Source of the DNA: WRGA01 sp031553395
Lineage (GTDB): Bacteria > Bacteroidota > Bacteroidia > Bacteroidales > WRGA01
Assembly: GCA_031553395.1 (NCBI GenBank)
Contig: JAVBLR010000006.1
Span: 124,001 to 188,000, forward strand
DNA: 64,000 nt
Direction of reading: 5' to 3'
Shown here: piece after piece, positions 53,855 through 63,433 of the stretch
Layout of the letters: the number at the start of each line of letters is the position of its first letter
Position numbering within the stretch: the stretch's first letter is position 1
Notes under the pieces: model-generated
The model's database searches: none
The model's input: the letters and a program-made list of their open reading frames with translations, nothing else
What the model was told of the DNA's origin: nothing
Made by a program: the position numbers and the translations under genes

Positions 53855-55240
53855 ATGATGAAAGATTTATCGAGCATTATGTGCCGCGTGTTGTGTACTC
53901 TTTTGCTGAGTGTTTTTACGATTTCTGCAATGGTGGCGCAACAAGGAGATATTCCTGCGTTTCCCGGAGCGGAAGGGTGGGGGATGTATTCCAAAGGCGG
54001 TCGAGGCGGTATTGTTTTGGAAGTGACCAATTTGAACGATAACGGCCCGGGAAGTTTTCGCGAAGCCGTAATGAATACCGAACCTCGTATTGTGGTTTTT
54101 CGAATATCCGGAACCATTGATTTAAAATCGGAATTGATTATTACGTCACCTTATTTGACTATCGCCGGACAAACGGCTCCCGGTGACGGAATTTGCATCA
54201 AAGGATTTCCTTTCGATATTGCAAATACACACGATATTATTGTCAGATGTATTCGTATTCGTCCCGGAATCGGTTCGGGATTGGTCGGCTCTGAAATAGA
54301 CGGAATCGAAGTGAGAGAATCTTCCAATGTGATTTTCGATCATTGTTCGGTAAGTTGGTCTAACGATGAAGGCATCAATAATTGGCATAAAAGCAGTTTC
54401 GTTACTTTTCAATGGTGTTTGATGAGTGAACCGCTCAATAAATCCGTACATGAAAAAGGACCGCATGCTTTTTCTGCAACGATCGGAGGGTATAAAGCAT
54501 CTTTCCATCATAACATTATGGCTAACGGAGCCGGTCGCAACCCGAGCATTGGCGGAAACAATCAGCATTTTACCGTTTTGTTGGATGTTCGTAATTGCAT
54601 CATTTCCAATTGGGAACACCGTACATGCGACGGTAAACCCTTGTCCGTTAATTTAGTTAATAACTATTATAAACCCGGACCGGCAACCAAAGAATCCGTA
54701 AAACGAAGAATTGCCAAAATAGATAATTCAGAGAGAATGGGATTTACCGGACTTTGGCATATCGAAGGTAATTATGTGGAAGGTTATCCCGTGATTTCCG
54801 GTGACAATTGGAACGGAGGAGTTGATTTTGATGAAGGTACATCCAAAGAACGTAATCGTCAATTAAGTGCTTTTGAGACAGCTTTTGTTACTACCCAATC
54901 GGCGGAAAACGCTTATGAGTTGGTCTTGAAAAATGCAGGCGCGATTGCCCCTAAAAGAGATTCTCAAGATGAAAGAGTGATCAATCAGATTAAAACGGGA
55001 AAATATTTATACGGAACAAATGGTATTATCGATAATGTGGAACAAGTTGGCGGTTGGCCAGTACTGAAAAGTACAACTCCGCTTAAAGATTCCGATCATG
55101 ACGGTATACCCGACGCATGGGAAATTGCTCACGGACTGAATCCGAATGATCCGTCCGATGCAAATACAGACCGAAACGGTGACGGATACACAAATATTGA
55201 AGAATACATAAACAACTTCGTTGTTGAAGTTAAAAATTAA
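53855..55240 (+). CDS. PL1 pectate lyase (third copy)
   Basis: The start is placed at the ATG pair 53855-53860, just before the signal peptide (MCRVLCTLLLSVFTISAMVAQ); an earlier ATG at 53801 lies in repeat sequence. The PL1 helix shows IPAFPGAEGWGMYSKGGRGG, LTIAGQTAPGDGICIKG, VIFDHCSVSWSNDEG and NNYYKPGPATKES. A DSDHDGIPDAWE calcium loop is near the C-terminus. There is no T9SS tail. The ending VKN and stop are within an AAGTTAAAAATT repeat. It is probably periplasmic, acting on oligogalacturonides with the neighbouring RG-II enzymes. Confidence 0.9.
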   Translation: MMKDLSSIMCRVLCTLLLSVFTISAMVAQQGDIPAFPGAEGWGMYSKGGRGGIVLEVTNLNDNGPGSFREAVMNTEPRIVVFRISGTIDLKSELIITSPYLTIAGQTAPGDGICIKGFPFDIANTHDIIVRCIRIRPGIGSGLVGSEIDGIEVRESSNVIFDHCSVSWSNDEGINNWHKSSFVTFQWCLMSEPLNKSVHEKGPHAFSATIGGYKASFHHNIMANGAGRNPSIGGNNQHFTVLLDVRNCIISNWEHRTCDGKPLSVNLVNNYYKPGPATKESVKRRIAKIDNSERMGFTGLWHIEGNYVEGYPVISGDNWNGGVDFDEGTSKERNRQLSAFETAFVTTQSAENAYELVLKNAGAIAPKRDSQDERVINQIKTGKYLYGTNGIIDNVEQVGGWPVLKSTTPLKDSDHDGIPDAWEIAHGLNPNDPSDANTDRNGDGYTNIEEYINNFVVEVKN

Positions 55241-55283
55241 AAGTTAAAAATGATCCCGTCTCCTGAAAGTACGGAATTATCCA

Positions 55284-55329
55284 ACCGCGTAGCGGTGCAG
55301 TCTTTATCACCCGAGCATTCATTCTCGGG
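55284..55329 (+). repeat. Two-hairpin leader element, copy 3
   Basis: ACCGC GTA GCGGT (55284-55296), 13-nt spacer, then CCCGAG with CTCGGG (55310-55329). It ends 34 nt before the GH143-GH142-like start and reads in the same sense as transcription. Confidence 0.82.
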
Positions 55330-55363
55330 TATAACAAACACTCACACACACAACAAACGAAAA

Positions 55364-58300
55364 ATGAAGAAAGGAAGCAAAATATTTTTTAGTCTCGGGA
55401 TTACGGTGTTAAACGTCTTAGCCGTTTTTTCTCAAAACGGAGTTTATTATACGGGAAAAACACTGTCGAATGTTGATTATCACAACGGACAGTTGAGTCC
55501 CGCGGTCGGAACGCACAATATTCAAACCATGCGGGCCGATAGAGAACATCCCGAAAAATCAGACGGATTCGGTTGGACTTATAACCATCAATCGTTTTTG
55601 GTTTATTGGAACAATACTTATTTTCTGCAATATCTCAGTGATCCTGTCGGAGAACATATTCCTTCTTCACATACGTTGATTCAAACATCAAAAGACGGAT
55701 ATGATTGGGCAAAACCCGAAGTGGTTTTTCCCGAATACAAAATTCCCGACGGAACAACCAAAGAAGGACATCCCGGTGTCGCCAAAGATCTGTTTGCTGT
55801 TATGCATCAACGCATGGGATTTTATGTATCGAGCGATAAACGGTTATTAACAGTCGGTTTCTATGCTATTTGTTTAGATGAGAAAGATGATCCGAACGAC
55901 GGTAACGGAATCGGACGTGTTATTCGTGAAATTAAAAAAGACGGAACATTCGGTCCGATTTATTTCATTCGATACAATCACGCTTTCAACGAAAAAAATA
56001 CAAATTATCCGTTCTATACAAAAAGTAAAGACAAAGGTTTTGTAAAAGCTTGCAATGAATTGCTTGCCGATCCGTTGATGATGATGCAATGGGTGGAAGA
56101 AGCTGACCGAAATGATCCGTTGATTCCGTTGAAAAAGCAATATAAAGCATTCAATTATTATCACTTGAACGACGGACGAGTGGTTGCTCTTTGGAAACAC
56201 GCTTTGACTTCGATCAGCAGTAATGGTGGAAAAACATGGTCGGAACCGATTAAACGTGCGGTCGGATTTGTAAACAGTAATGCCAAAATATGGGGACAAC
56301 GTACATCCGACGGGAAATTCGCGACTGTATATAATCCTTCCGAATTCCGCTGGCCGTTGGCTGTTTCAACAAGTGATGACGGATTGGAATATAAAAACCT
56401 TTGGCTTGTTCACGGTGACATAACTCCCATGCGTTACGGCGGCAACTATAAATCTTGCGGACCTCAATATACAAGAGGGATTCAAGAACATAACGGTACT
56501 TCTCCCGACGGAAACATGTGGCTTACTTACAGTGTAAACAAAGAAGATATTTGGGTTGCGAGAGTACCCGTTCCGGTAACGGATAAGGCGATGTCTCATG
56601 CTGATGATACATTTGATTCGATGCCGCAAGGAAAAGAATTGGATGTCTGGAATATTTACAGTCCGTTGCGAGCACCTGTTAAAATAGAAAAACGTAATGA
56701 CGGTAAACGTTGGTTGTCTCTGAAAGATTGGGATTTGTTCGATTACGCCAAAGTTGAACGTGTAATTCCCGAATCAAAAGACTTGAAAGCTGAGTTTTCC
56801 GTTCTTCCGATACAAAATAATACGGGAAATCTTCAAATCGAATTTCAAGATATCAAAGGACAAGCATGTACACGTTTAATTTTTGATAATGACGGCCTGT
56901 TCAAAGTAAAAGTAGGAGCTCGTTACAATACGATCATGAAGTATGATCCGAACGAAACGTATAATATTGAAGTCAATTTATCCGTATCGACTCGCAGTTT
57001 TACGATGAAAGTAAACGGAAAAGATATTCCGCTCAGGTTATTCTTTCAACCCGTTGAATCTGTTACGCGAGTTGTATTCCGTACGGGAGATATTCCTTCG
57101 GAACCGAATCCGAATACTCCGGCCGATCGATACACTGATTTGCCGAATGCCGGCGGTGAAGAGGCGAAAGCCGAATATTACATCGGATATCTGAAAACAT
57201 CATCCGATAATACTGCTGCTGTTTTGAATGTCGATGATTACAAATCTTATGTCGATTATTTCAATGCAATGGAAGACGAGAATATTGCTCAAGCCATTCC
57301 GAATGCTCAATCATGGGATTGGATGAAAGAGAATATTCCGTTATTCGAATGTCCGCAAAAGAACTTCGAAGAGATTTATTATTTCCGGTGGTGGTCGCTC
57401 AGAAAGCACATCAAGAATACTCCGCAAGGCTATGTAATGACAGAGTTCTTGGTCAATCGTCCTTATGCCGATAAATATAACATGATTGCTTGTGCGATCG
57501 GACATCATATTTATGAATCTCGTTGGTTGAGAAACAGAGATTATGTCAATCAATACTTGCATGTTTGGTTCCGCGGAAATGACGGAAAACCGATGGATAA
57601 GCTTCGAAAGTTCAGCAGTTGGACAGCCGACGCGCTCTACAATAAATACATGGTCGACGGAGATTCAAATTATTTATTGGATATGTATCCCGATCTGCAA
57701 CAAGAATTTACCGATTGGAACGATCATCTGTTGCCCTCGGGATTGTACTGGCAAGGTGATGTGCAAGACGGTATGGAGGAATCCATCAGCGGCGGACGCA
57801 AGAAACAATATGCTCGTCCGACCATTAATAGCTATATGTACGGAAACGCGACAGCTCTTTCGGAAATGGCAAAAATGAAAGGAGATAATGCATCCGCCGA
57901 GAAATATACTGCCGAGGCTGCAAAAATAAAAGAATTGGTACAAACTCTTTTGTGGAATAAAGACAGTGTTTTCTTTGAAACATTGAGAAAACCGGCTGAA
58001 TTTGCACAAGCGCGTGAAGCAATCGGATATATTCCGTGGTATTTCAATTTGCCGGATAAAAATAAAGTGTGTGACAATGCATGGAATCAAGTAACTGACG
58101 AAAGCGGATTTTTGGCTCCTTACGGATTGACAACAGCCGAACGTCGTCATCCCGAATTTCGTTCGCACGGATGTTGTAAGTGTGAATGGGATGGAGCGAT
58201 CTGGCCTTTTGCATCGGCTCAAACCATGACGGCATTGGCGAATTACATGAATAATTATCCTACCCCTGCTATCAATGACTCGGTTTATTTCCGTTTAATG

Positions 58301-58681
58301 GAATTATATGTGGAAAGTCAATACCACAGAGGTCGTCCGTATGTCGGAGAGTATCAGGATGAAGTGACCGGATATTGGTTGAAAGGCGATCAGGAACGCA
58401 GCCGCTATTACAATCATTCCACATTCAACGATTTGATAATTTCCGGATTGATCGGTTTGCGTCCGCGTCCCGACAACACGGTGGAAGTAAATCCGTTGAT
58501 ACCTCAAGATAAATGGGATTGGTTCTGTTTGGATAATGTTTCCTATCACGGGAAAAACATCACCATTGTTTGGGACAAAACAGGCGACAAATACAACCGC
58601 GGTAAAGGGTTTTACGTATTGGTTAACGGAAAATTAGCCGTAAAAGCCGACAAATTGCAAAAAGTAACGTGCAATCTATAA
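55364..58681 (+). CDS. GH143-GH142-like two-catalytic-domain RG-II enzyme
   Basis: The start at 55364 (MKKGSKIFFSLGITVL) gives a normal signal peptide and 1105 residues; the frame also opens 38 codons earlier through the two-hairpin element. Domain 1 (about 25-440) is a sialidase-like propeller (TSKDGYDWAKPEVVFPEYKI, SSNGGKTWSEPI). A beta-sandwich follows (about 460-610). Domain 3 (about 620-1090) is an (alpha/alpha)6 barrel (RWWSLRKHI, WQGDVQDGMEESI, HGCCKCEWDGAIWPFASAQ). The arrangement matches the known Bacteroides RG-II protein that joins a DHA hydrolase (GH143) to a beta-L-arabinofuranosidase (GH142), both acting on side chain D. Family match is by eye. Confidence 0.75.
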   Translation: MKKGSKIFFSLGITVLNVLAVFSQNGVYYTGKTLSNVDYHNGQLSPAVGTHNIQTMRADREHPEKSDGFGWTYNHQSFLVYWNNTYFLQYLSDPVGEHIPSSHTLIQTSKDGYDWAKPEVVFPEYKIPDGTTKEGHPGVAKDLFAVMHQRMGFYVSSDKRLLTVGFYAICLDEKDDPNDGNGIGRVIREIKKDGTFGPIYFIRYNHAFNEKNTNYPFYTKSKDKGFVKACNELLADPLMMMQWVEEADRNDPLIPLKKQYKAFNYYHLNDGRVVALWKHALTSISSNGGKTWSEPIKRAVGFVNSNAKIWGQRTSDGKFATVYNPSEFRWPLAVSTSDDGLEYKNLWLVHGDITPMRYGGNYKSCGPQYTRGIQEHNGTSPDGNMWLTYSVNKEDIWVARVPVPVTDKAMSHADDTFDSMPQGKELDVWNIYSPLRAPVKIEKRNDGKRWLSLKDWDLFDYAKVERVIPESKDLKAEFSVLPIQNNTGNLQIEFQDIKGQACTRLIFDNDGLFKVKVGARYNTIMKYDPNETYNIEVNLSVSTRSFTMKVNGKDIPLRLFFQPVESVTRVVFRTGDIPSEPNPNTPADRYTDLPNAGGEEAKAEYYIGYLKTSSDNTAAVLNVDDYKSYVDYFNAMEDENIAQAIPNAQSWDWMKENIPLFECPQKNFEEIYYFRWWSLRKHIKNTPQGYVMTEFLVNRPYADKYNMIACAIGHHIYESRWLRNRDYVNQYLHVWFRGNDGKPMDKLRKFSSWTADALYNKYMVDGDSNYLLDMYPDLQQEFTDWNDHLLPSGLYWQGDVQDGMEESISGGRKKQYARPTINSYMYGNATALSEMAKMKGDNASAEKYTAEAAKIKELVQTLLWNKDSVFFETLRKPAEFAQAREAIGYIPWYFNLPDKNKVCDNAWNQVTDESGFLAPYGLTTAERRHPEFRSHGCCKCEWDGAIWPFASAQTMTALANYMNNYPTPAINDSVYFRLMELYVESQYHRGRPYVGEYQDEVTGYWLKGDQERSRYYNHSTFNDLIISGLIGLRPRPDNTVEVNPLIPQDKWDWFCLDNVSYHGKNITIVWDKTGDKYNRGKGFYVLVNGKLAVKADKLQKVTCNL

Positions 58682-58695
58682 CATTGAAATTATCT

Positions 58696-58740
58696 GACCG
58701 CGTAGCGGTCTTGCCTCTTTAACTCGGGGATTCATCCCCG
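58696..58740 (+). repeat. Two-hairpin leader element, copy 4
   Basis: GACCGC GTA GCGGTC (58696-58710), 14-nt spacer, CGGGGAT TC ATCCCCG (58725-58740). It ends 26 nt before the GH78 start, in the sense of transcription. This is the best-paired copy. Confidence 0.85.
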
Positions 58741-58766
58741 GGGTCGGAAGCAACAAAGAATCACAT

Positions 58767-61460
58767 ATGATGACAAAAAAAACAACGATACTATTTCTCC
58801 TTTTCTTAGGATTCGGACTGACGATATCAGCATTCGAACCCGTAACCCTTACGTGTGAATTTCAACAAAATCCGCAAGCAATCGCAACACTTGTACCCCG
58901 TTTCGGGTGGCAGTTGAAATCCGATTTGAAAGGTGATAAACAAACGGCCCGGCAAATTACCGTAACTTCGGCCGGTGTTGAAGTTTGGAATTCCGGGAAA
59001 ATTAAATCCGATCAAAGTCAATTAGTTAAATATTCGGGTAAAAGTTTAAGTAAAGGAAAACGGTATGAATGGACAGTCAAAGTATGGGATTCGAAAGGAA
59101 AACCGGCTTCGAGTCAAACTGCATTTTTTCAAACCGAACCTGATTTTTCCACATCCGAAGCACAATGGATCGGAGCGATTACACGCGAAAAAGCGAACTT
59201 ACCTCTCGGACGTAGGGATTTTCAAGGCCCTTCATTTAAAAAGCCCGAGAATAAAAAGATATTTGACGCTATTGATCCGTTGGCATTGAAAAGCATTAAT
59301 TTACGTAAAGATTTAGATATAAATAAGCCTGTCGATCGTGCTGTTGTACATGTATCGGGATTGGGACATTATCAACTTTACGTGAACGGAGAGAAAGTGT
59401 CGAAAGATATCTTTACACCCGTTTGGAGCGATTACGACAAAACGGTTTATTACAATACCTATCAAATCGATTCTTTGCTGTCAAACGGGAAGAACGCGTT
59501 GGGTATTACGTTGGGAAACGGTTTTTACAATGCTGTCGGAAACAGATATCGTAAATTATGGGTTACGTTCGGACCTCCTACATTGTTTTTGGAAATGCAT
59601 GTTTATTATAAGGACGGAACAAAAGATGTTATTGTATCCGATCAATCCTGGAAATATGATTTGAGTCCGATTACTTTCAACGATATTTACGGAGGAGAAG
59701 ACTATGACGCACGCTTGGAACAATCCGGATGGAATAAACCGTCGTTTGATGATCGAAACTGGAAACCTGTAGTCGTGCAAACGGCGCCGAAAGGTCTTTT
59801 GCGTCCGCAGGAAGTAACGAGTGTTCGTTGCATGAAACAATACGGCGCTGTTTCCATGACAAAAATAGATTCGAGCTATGTGTTGAATATGGGGCAAAAT
59901 TTGTCGGGATACCCTTCCGTTAAGGTAACCGGGAAAAAAGGACAAACCATTAAATTGACGGTTGGTGAAGTCTTGAATCCGGAAACAGGTCTGGTATCGC
60001 AAAAACAAACGGGTAGTCCGCATACTTACAGCTATACATTAAAGGGAGAAGGCATTGAAGAATGGCATCCCGAATTTACCTATTACGGATATCAATATAT
60101 TCAAGTAGATGGAGCAAATATGTTATCGTCAACCGATGAAAATAAACCGTTGGTTGTTGACATAAAATCCGATTTTATTTACAATTCCGTAAATGAAGTT
60201 GGGCACTTCGAATCATCAAACGAAATATTCAACAAAGCACATATTCTGATTAAAAATGCCGTAAAAAGCAATATGCAGTCGGTATTTACCGATTGTCCGC
60301 ATCGCGAAAAACTGGGTTGGCTTGAAGAGACGCATTTGAACGGCCCCGGATTGCTTTATAATTTCGATTTGACGCAATTCTACCCGAAGATCATGCGAGA
60401 TATGGCCGATGCGCAAAATGCAGGCGGATTGGTACCTACTATTGTTCCGCAATATGTTGTTTTCGGTGATGATCTGGATATTTTCAAAGATTCTCCGGAA
60501 TGGGGGATTGCTTGTATACTCGTTCCTGCATTGTACTATCAATATTACGGCGATGACGAATTAATCAAACAATATTTCGGAGTGATGACACGCTATGTCG
60601 ATCACATGACATCTCGTTCGACGGATAACATTGTTTCTCACGGTCTGGGCGATTGGTATGATTACGGCCAGCATCGGGCAGGATTTTCCAAAAACAGTCC
60701 TGTGGAAGTTTCTGCGACGGCTCATTATTATTATGCTGCTTTCAAAGTTTCCGAATTTTCCCGAATGATCGGCGATAAGCAAGCCGAAAAGAAATACGGC
60801 GAATTGGCCGACAACATCAAAAAAGCATACAACAAGAAGTTTTTCGATCAAAATACAAAACAATATGCCAACGGAAGTCAATTCTGTAATGCTGTTTCCA
60901 TTTTCATGGGATTAGTCGATTCGAATGATAAAGCTGCCGTATTGGAAAATCTTAAAGCAGATATTCGTAATCACGGAAACCGCTTGACAACAGGAGATGT
61001 CGGTAATCGTTATTTATTCCAAGCATTGGCATTAAACGGAGAAAACGAATTGATGTATTTGATGCATAACCATGAAGAAGCCCCCGGTTACGGGTTTCAG
61101 TTGAAATTCGGAGCAACTACGCTTACCGAACAATGGGATCCGAGAAAAGGCGCTTCATGGAATCATTTCATGATGGGACAAATCGACGAATGGTTTTTCC
61201 GTAGTTTGGCAGGAATCGTTCCGTCGTCAAACGGATTCAAGAAATTCATCATTCAGCCGCAAGTGCCGGGTGACTTAACTTGGGTAAAAGCAAACCATAA
61301 AACATTATACGGAGATATTACAGTTGATTGGAAAAAAGAAAACGGAATATTTAAAATGGTTGTTGAAGTTCCGGTAAATACTGAAGCGACCGTCATTTTG
61401 CCGAACGGAAAACAACAACAAGCGGGATCAGGTAAACACGAGTTTGAAATTAAGAATTAA
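58767..61460 (+). CDS. GH78 alpha-L-rhamnosidase
   Basis: The 897-residue secreted protein (signal to TISAF) has the GH78 domain order: FnIII-like start (LTCEFQQNPQAIATLVPRFGWQ), sugar-binding sandwiches (VHVSGLGHYQLYVNGEKV, GGEDYDAR), then the (alpha/alpha)6 barrel with DCPHREKLGWLEE (acid) and ATTLTEQWD (base region). It should release terminal L-rhamnose. It ends FEIKN with the stop in an AATTAAG repeat. It is paralogous to domain 1 of the fusion at 15433 but has the DCPHREKLGW rather than the DCPQRDERQPW form, so the two are probably specific for different linkages. Confidence 0.93.
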   Translation: MMTKKTTILFLLFLGFGLTISAFEPVTLTCEFQQNPQAIATLVPRFGWQLKSDLKGDKQTARQITVTSAGVEVWNSGKIKSDQSQLVKYSGKSLSKGKRYEWTVKVWDSKGKPASSQTAFFQTEPDFSTSEAQWIGAITREKANLPLGRRDFQGPSFKKPENKKIFDAIDPLALKSINLRKDLDINKPVDRAVVHVSGLGHYQLYVNGEKVSKDIFTPVWSDYDKTVYYNTYQIDSLLSNGKNALGITLGNGFYNAVGNRYRKLWVTFGPPTLFLEMHVYYKDGTKDVIVSDQSWKYDLSPITFNDIYGGEDYDARLEQSGWNKPSFDDRNWKPVVVQTAPKGLLRPQEVTSVRCMKQYGAVSMTKIDSSYVLNMGQNLSGYPSVKVTGKKGQTIKLTVGEVLNPETGLVSQKQTGSPHTYSYTLKGEGIEEWHPEFTYYGYQYIQVDGANMLSSTDENKPLVVDIKSDFIYNSVNEVGHFESSNEIFNKAHILIKNAVKSNMQSVFTDCPHREKLGWLEETHLNGPGLLYNFDLTQFYPKIMRDMADAQNAGGLVPTIVPQYVVFGDDLDIFKDSPEWGIACILVPALYYQYYGDDELIKQYFGVMTRYVDHMTSRSTDNIVSHGLGDWYDYGQHRAGFSKNSPVEVSATAHYYYAAFKVSEFSRMIGDKQAEKKYGELADNIKKAYNKKFFDQNTKQYANGSQFCNAVSIFMGLVDSNDKAAVLENLKADIRNHGNRLTTGDVGNRYLFQALALNGENELMYLMHNHEEAPGYGFQLKFGATTLTEQWDPRKGASWNHFMMGQIDEWFFRSLAGIVPSSNGFKKFIIQPQVPGDLTWVKANHKTLYGDITVDWKKENGIFKMVVEVPVNTEATVILPNGKQQQAGSGKHEFEIKN

Positions 61461-61523
61461 AGTTGATCTGTTTTAAGAATCAACTCTTAACTCTTAATTC
61501 TTAACTCCTAACTAAAAAATATT

Positions 61524-62456
61524 ATGGAATACAGAGAAATAGGTAAAACGGGAATGAAAGTGTCTTCGATCAGTTTCGGAGCATCTTCGTTGGGCGGAGT
61601 TTTTCACTCGTTAAAAGAAGCGGAAGGAATCCGAGCCGTTCACACGGCAGTCGATAACGGCATCAATTTTATCGATGTTTCTCCGTATTACGGACATTTG
61701 AAAGCCGAAAATGTTTTGGGCAAAGCGTTGAAAGAGATTGACCGAAGCAAGTACTATTTGTCGACAAAAGTCGGTCGTTACGGAAAAGACGACATTAATT
61801 ATTGGGATTATTCGGCAAAAAAAGCGACCGAGAGCGTTTATGAAAGCATGGAACGGTTGAATGTTGAATCTGTCGATTTGATAAACATTCACGACATTGA
61901 ATTTGCCGATTTGGATCAAGTTTGCAAAGAAACATTGCCTGCTTTGGTCGAATTGCGAGACAAAGGAGTTGTTAAGCATATCGGAATTACGAATTTAACT
62001 TTACGTCATCTCAAATATGTGATTGATCATGTTCCCGAAGGAACGGTTGAAAGCGTTTTGTCGTTTTGCCATTATTGCTTAAACGATGACGCGTTGGTTG
62101 ATTATTTGGACTATTTCGAATCGAAAAATATCGGAGTCATTAATGCTTCTCCCTTTTCGATGGGATTATTGACCGAGCGTGGTGCTCCCGAATGGCATCC
62201 CGCGCCGAAACCGCTGCAAGTTCTTTGCCGAAAGGCTGCCGACTATTGCAAGTCTAAGGGTAAATCAATCGAGCAATTGGCCGTAAAATATTCGACGAAC
62301 AATCCTCGCATTGCAACAACGTTATTCAGTACCACTCGCCCCGAAGCAGTTCTCAAGAACATTGCTTGGACAGAGGAACCGTTGGATGAACAATTATTAA
62401 AAGAAGTACAACAAATATTGGAGCCGCGTTTCCGCGACACATGGTTAAATTCATAA
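61524..62456 (+). CDS. Aldo/keto reductase, L-galactose-dehydrogenase-like
   Basis: The 310-residue cytoplasmic AKR barrel has the tetrad Asp51, Tyr56 (SPYYG), Lys82 (STKVGRYG) and His123 (NIHDIEF). Several stretches resemble plant L-galactose dehydrogenase closely, as remembered: FGASSLGGVF, GINFIDVSPYYG, HDIEFADLDQV, LSFCHYCLNDDAL, GVINASPFSMGLLTERGAPEWHPA. It should oxidise L-galactose, or the related L-fucose, to the lactone with NAD(P). RG-II is a main natural source of L-galactose, and GH95 in this window could release it. The next gene may open the lactone. Confidence 0.85.
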   Translation: MEYREIGKTGMKVSSISFGASSLGGVFHSLKEAEGIRAVHTAVDNGINFIDVSPYYGHLKAENVLGKALKEIDRSKYYLSTKVGRYGKDDINYWDYSAKKATESVYESMERLNVESVDLINIHDIEFADLDQVCKETLPALVELRDKGVVKHIGITNLTLRHLKYVIDHVPEGTVESVLSFCHYCLNDDALVDYLDYFESKNIGVINASPFSMGLLTERGAPEWHPAPKPLQVLCRKAADYCKSKGKSIEQLAVKYSTNNPRIATTLFSTTRPEAVLKNIAWTEEPLDEQLLKEVQQILEPRFRDTWLNS

Positions 62457-62464
62457 TATTGTAG

Positions 62465-62483
62465 GGGCAGATCATATCTGCCC
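62465..62483. repeat. GGGCAGAT hairpin
   Basis: GGGCAGAT CAT ATCTGCCC, perfect 8-bp stem, in the gap between the reductase and amidohydrolase genes. Related to the pair at 10106-10182. Confidence 0.75.
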
Positions 62484-62512
62484 GGTTCGATACATTACAC
62501 AAAAAGCACCAA

Positions 62513-63430
62513 ATGAAGATAATCGACGCACATGCCCATCTATGGCTTCGACAAGATACCGAGGTCAACGGGATGAAAATTCAAACATTGGAAGGAGGAA
62601 AATCTCTTTTTATGGGAGAAATTCGTCAGATGCTTCCGCCTTTCATCATTGATGGGCGAAATACTGTTGAGATATTCCTTTCCAACATGGATTATGCGCA
62701 AGTTTCATCTGCGGTGATAACACAGGAATATATCGACGGATTGCAAAATGATTATCTTTTTGAAGTTGAACGGAAATATCCCGATCGCTTTTTGTGTTGC
62801 GCGATGGTTGATTGTCGGAAGCCCGGTTATTTGAAACACGGAAAAGAATTGATCGATCAAGGTTTCAACGCAATGAAAATTCCTGCGCAACGATTGATAA
62901 TGCCCGATAAAAGGGTCTTTCTGACATGTGACGAGATGATGGATTTATTCAAGTTAATGGAAGAAAACAACATTATTTTTTCCGTTGATTTGGCTGATGG
63001 AGATATTCAAGTCAAAGAAATGGAAGAAATTATTTCCGAATGTCCGAAATTGAAAATCGCGATCGGTCATTTCGGGATGGTAACTTGTCCGGGATGGCAG
63101 GAGCAAATCAAATTGGCCCGTCACAAGAACGTAATGATCGAATCGGGAGGAATTACTTGGCTTTTCAATGATGAATTTTATCCGTTTACGGGAGCCGTTT
63201 GGGCGATCAAGGAAGCCGCATCGCTTGTTGGCATGAATAAGTTGATGTGGGGTTCCGATTATCCGCGAACTATCACGGCAATTACATATCGGATGTCGTA
63301 TGATTTCGTGTTGAAGTCAAATCTGTTGTCAGACGAAGAAAAAGTTTTGTTTTTGGGTGAGAACGCAAGAACATTTTATGGCTTCGAGAACTTAAAAGAA
63401 TTACCGTACATTAAAAATATGTCTGAATAA
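62513..63430 (+). CDS. Amidohydrolase-2 family protein, lactonase candidate
   Basis: The 305-residue barrel begins MKIIDAHAHLW (metal ligands His7 and His9) and has IAIGHFGM and WGSDYPR, as in the amidohydrolase-2 group (COG3618) that includes L-fuconolactonase and related sugar lactonases. Directly after the L-galactose-dehydrogenase-like gene, hydrolysis of L-galactono- or L-fucono-lactone is the natural reading. Decarboxylases of the same fold are the main alternative. The stop is 3 nt before the FucP-like start, so the three genes look like an operon. Confidence 0.8.
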   Translation: MKIIDAHAHLWLRQDTEVNGMKIQTLEGGKSLFMGEIRQMLPPFIIDGRNTVEIFLSNMDYAQVSSAVITQEYIDGLQNDYLFEVERKYPDRFLCCAMVDCRKPGYLKHGKELIDQGFNAMKIPAQRLIMPDKRVFLTCDEMMDLFKLMEENNIIFSVDLADGDIQVKEMEEIISECPKLKIAIGHFGMVTCPGWQEQIKLARHKNVMIESGGITWLFNDEFYPFTGAVWAIKEAASLVGMNKLMWGSDYPRTITAITYRMSYDFVLKSNLLSDEEKVLFLGENARTFYGFENLKELPYIKNMSE

Positions 63431-63433
63431 AAA

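Noticed and set aside
55250..55363. Upstream in-frame extension of the GH143-GH142-like gene
   Set aside because: It translates the two-hairpin element and has no signal peptide; the ATG at 55364 starts a normal one.
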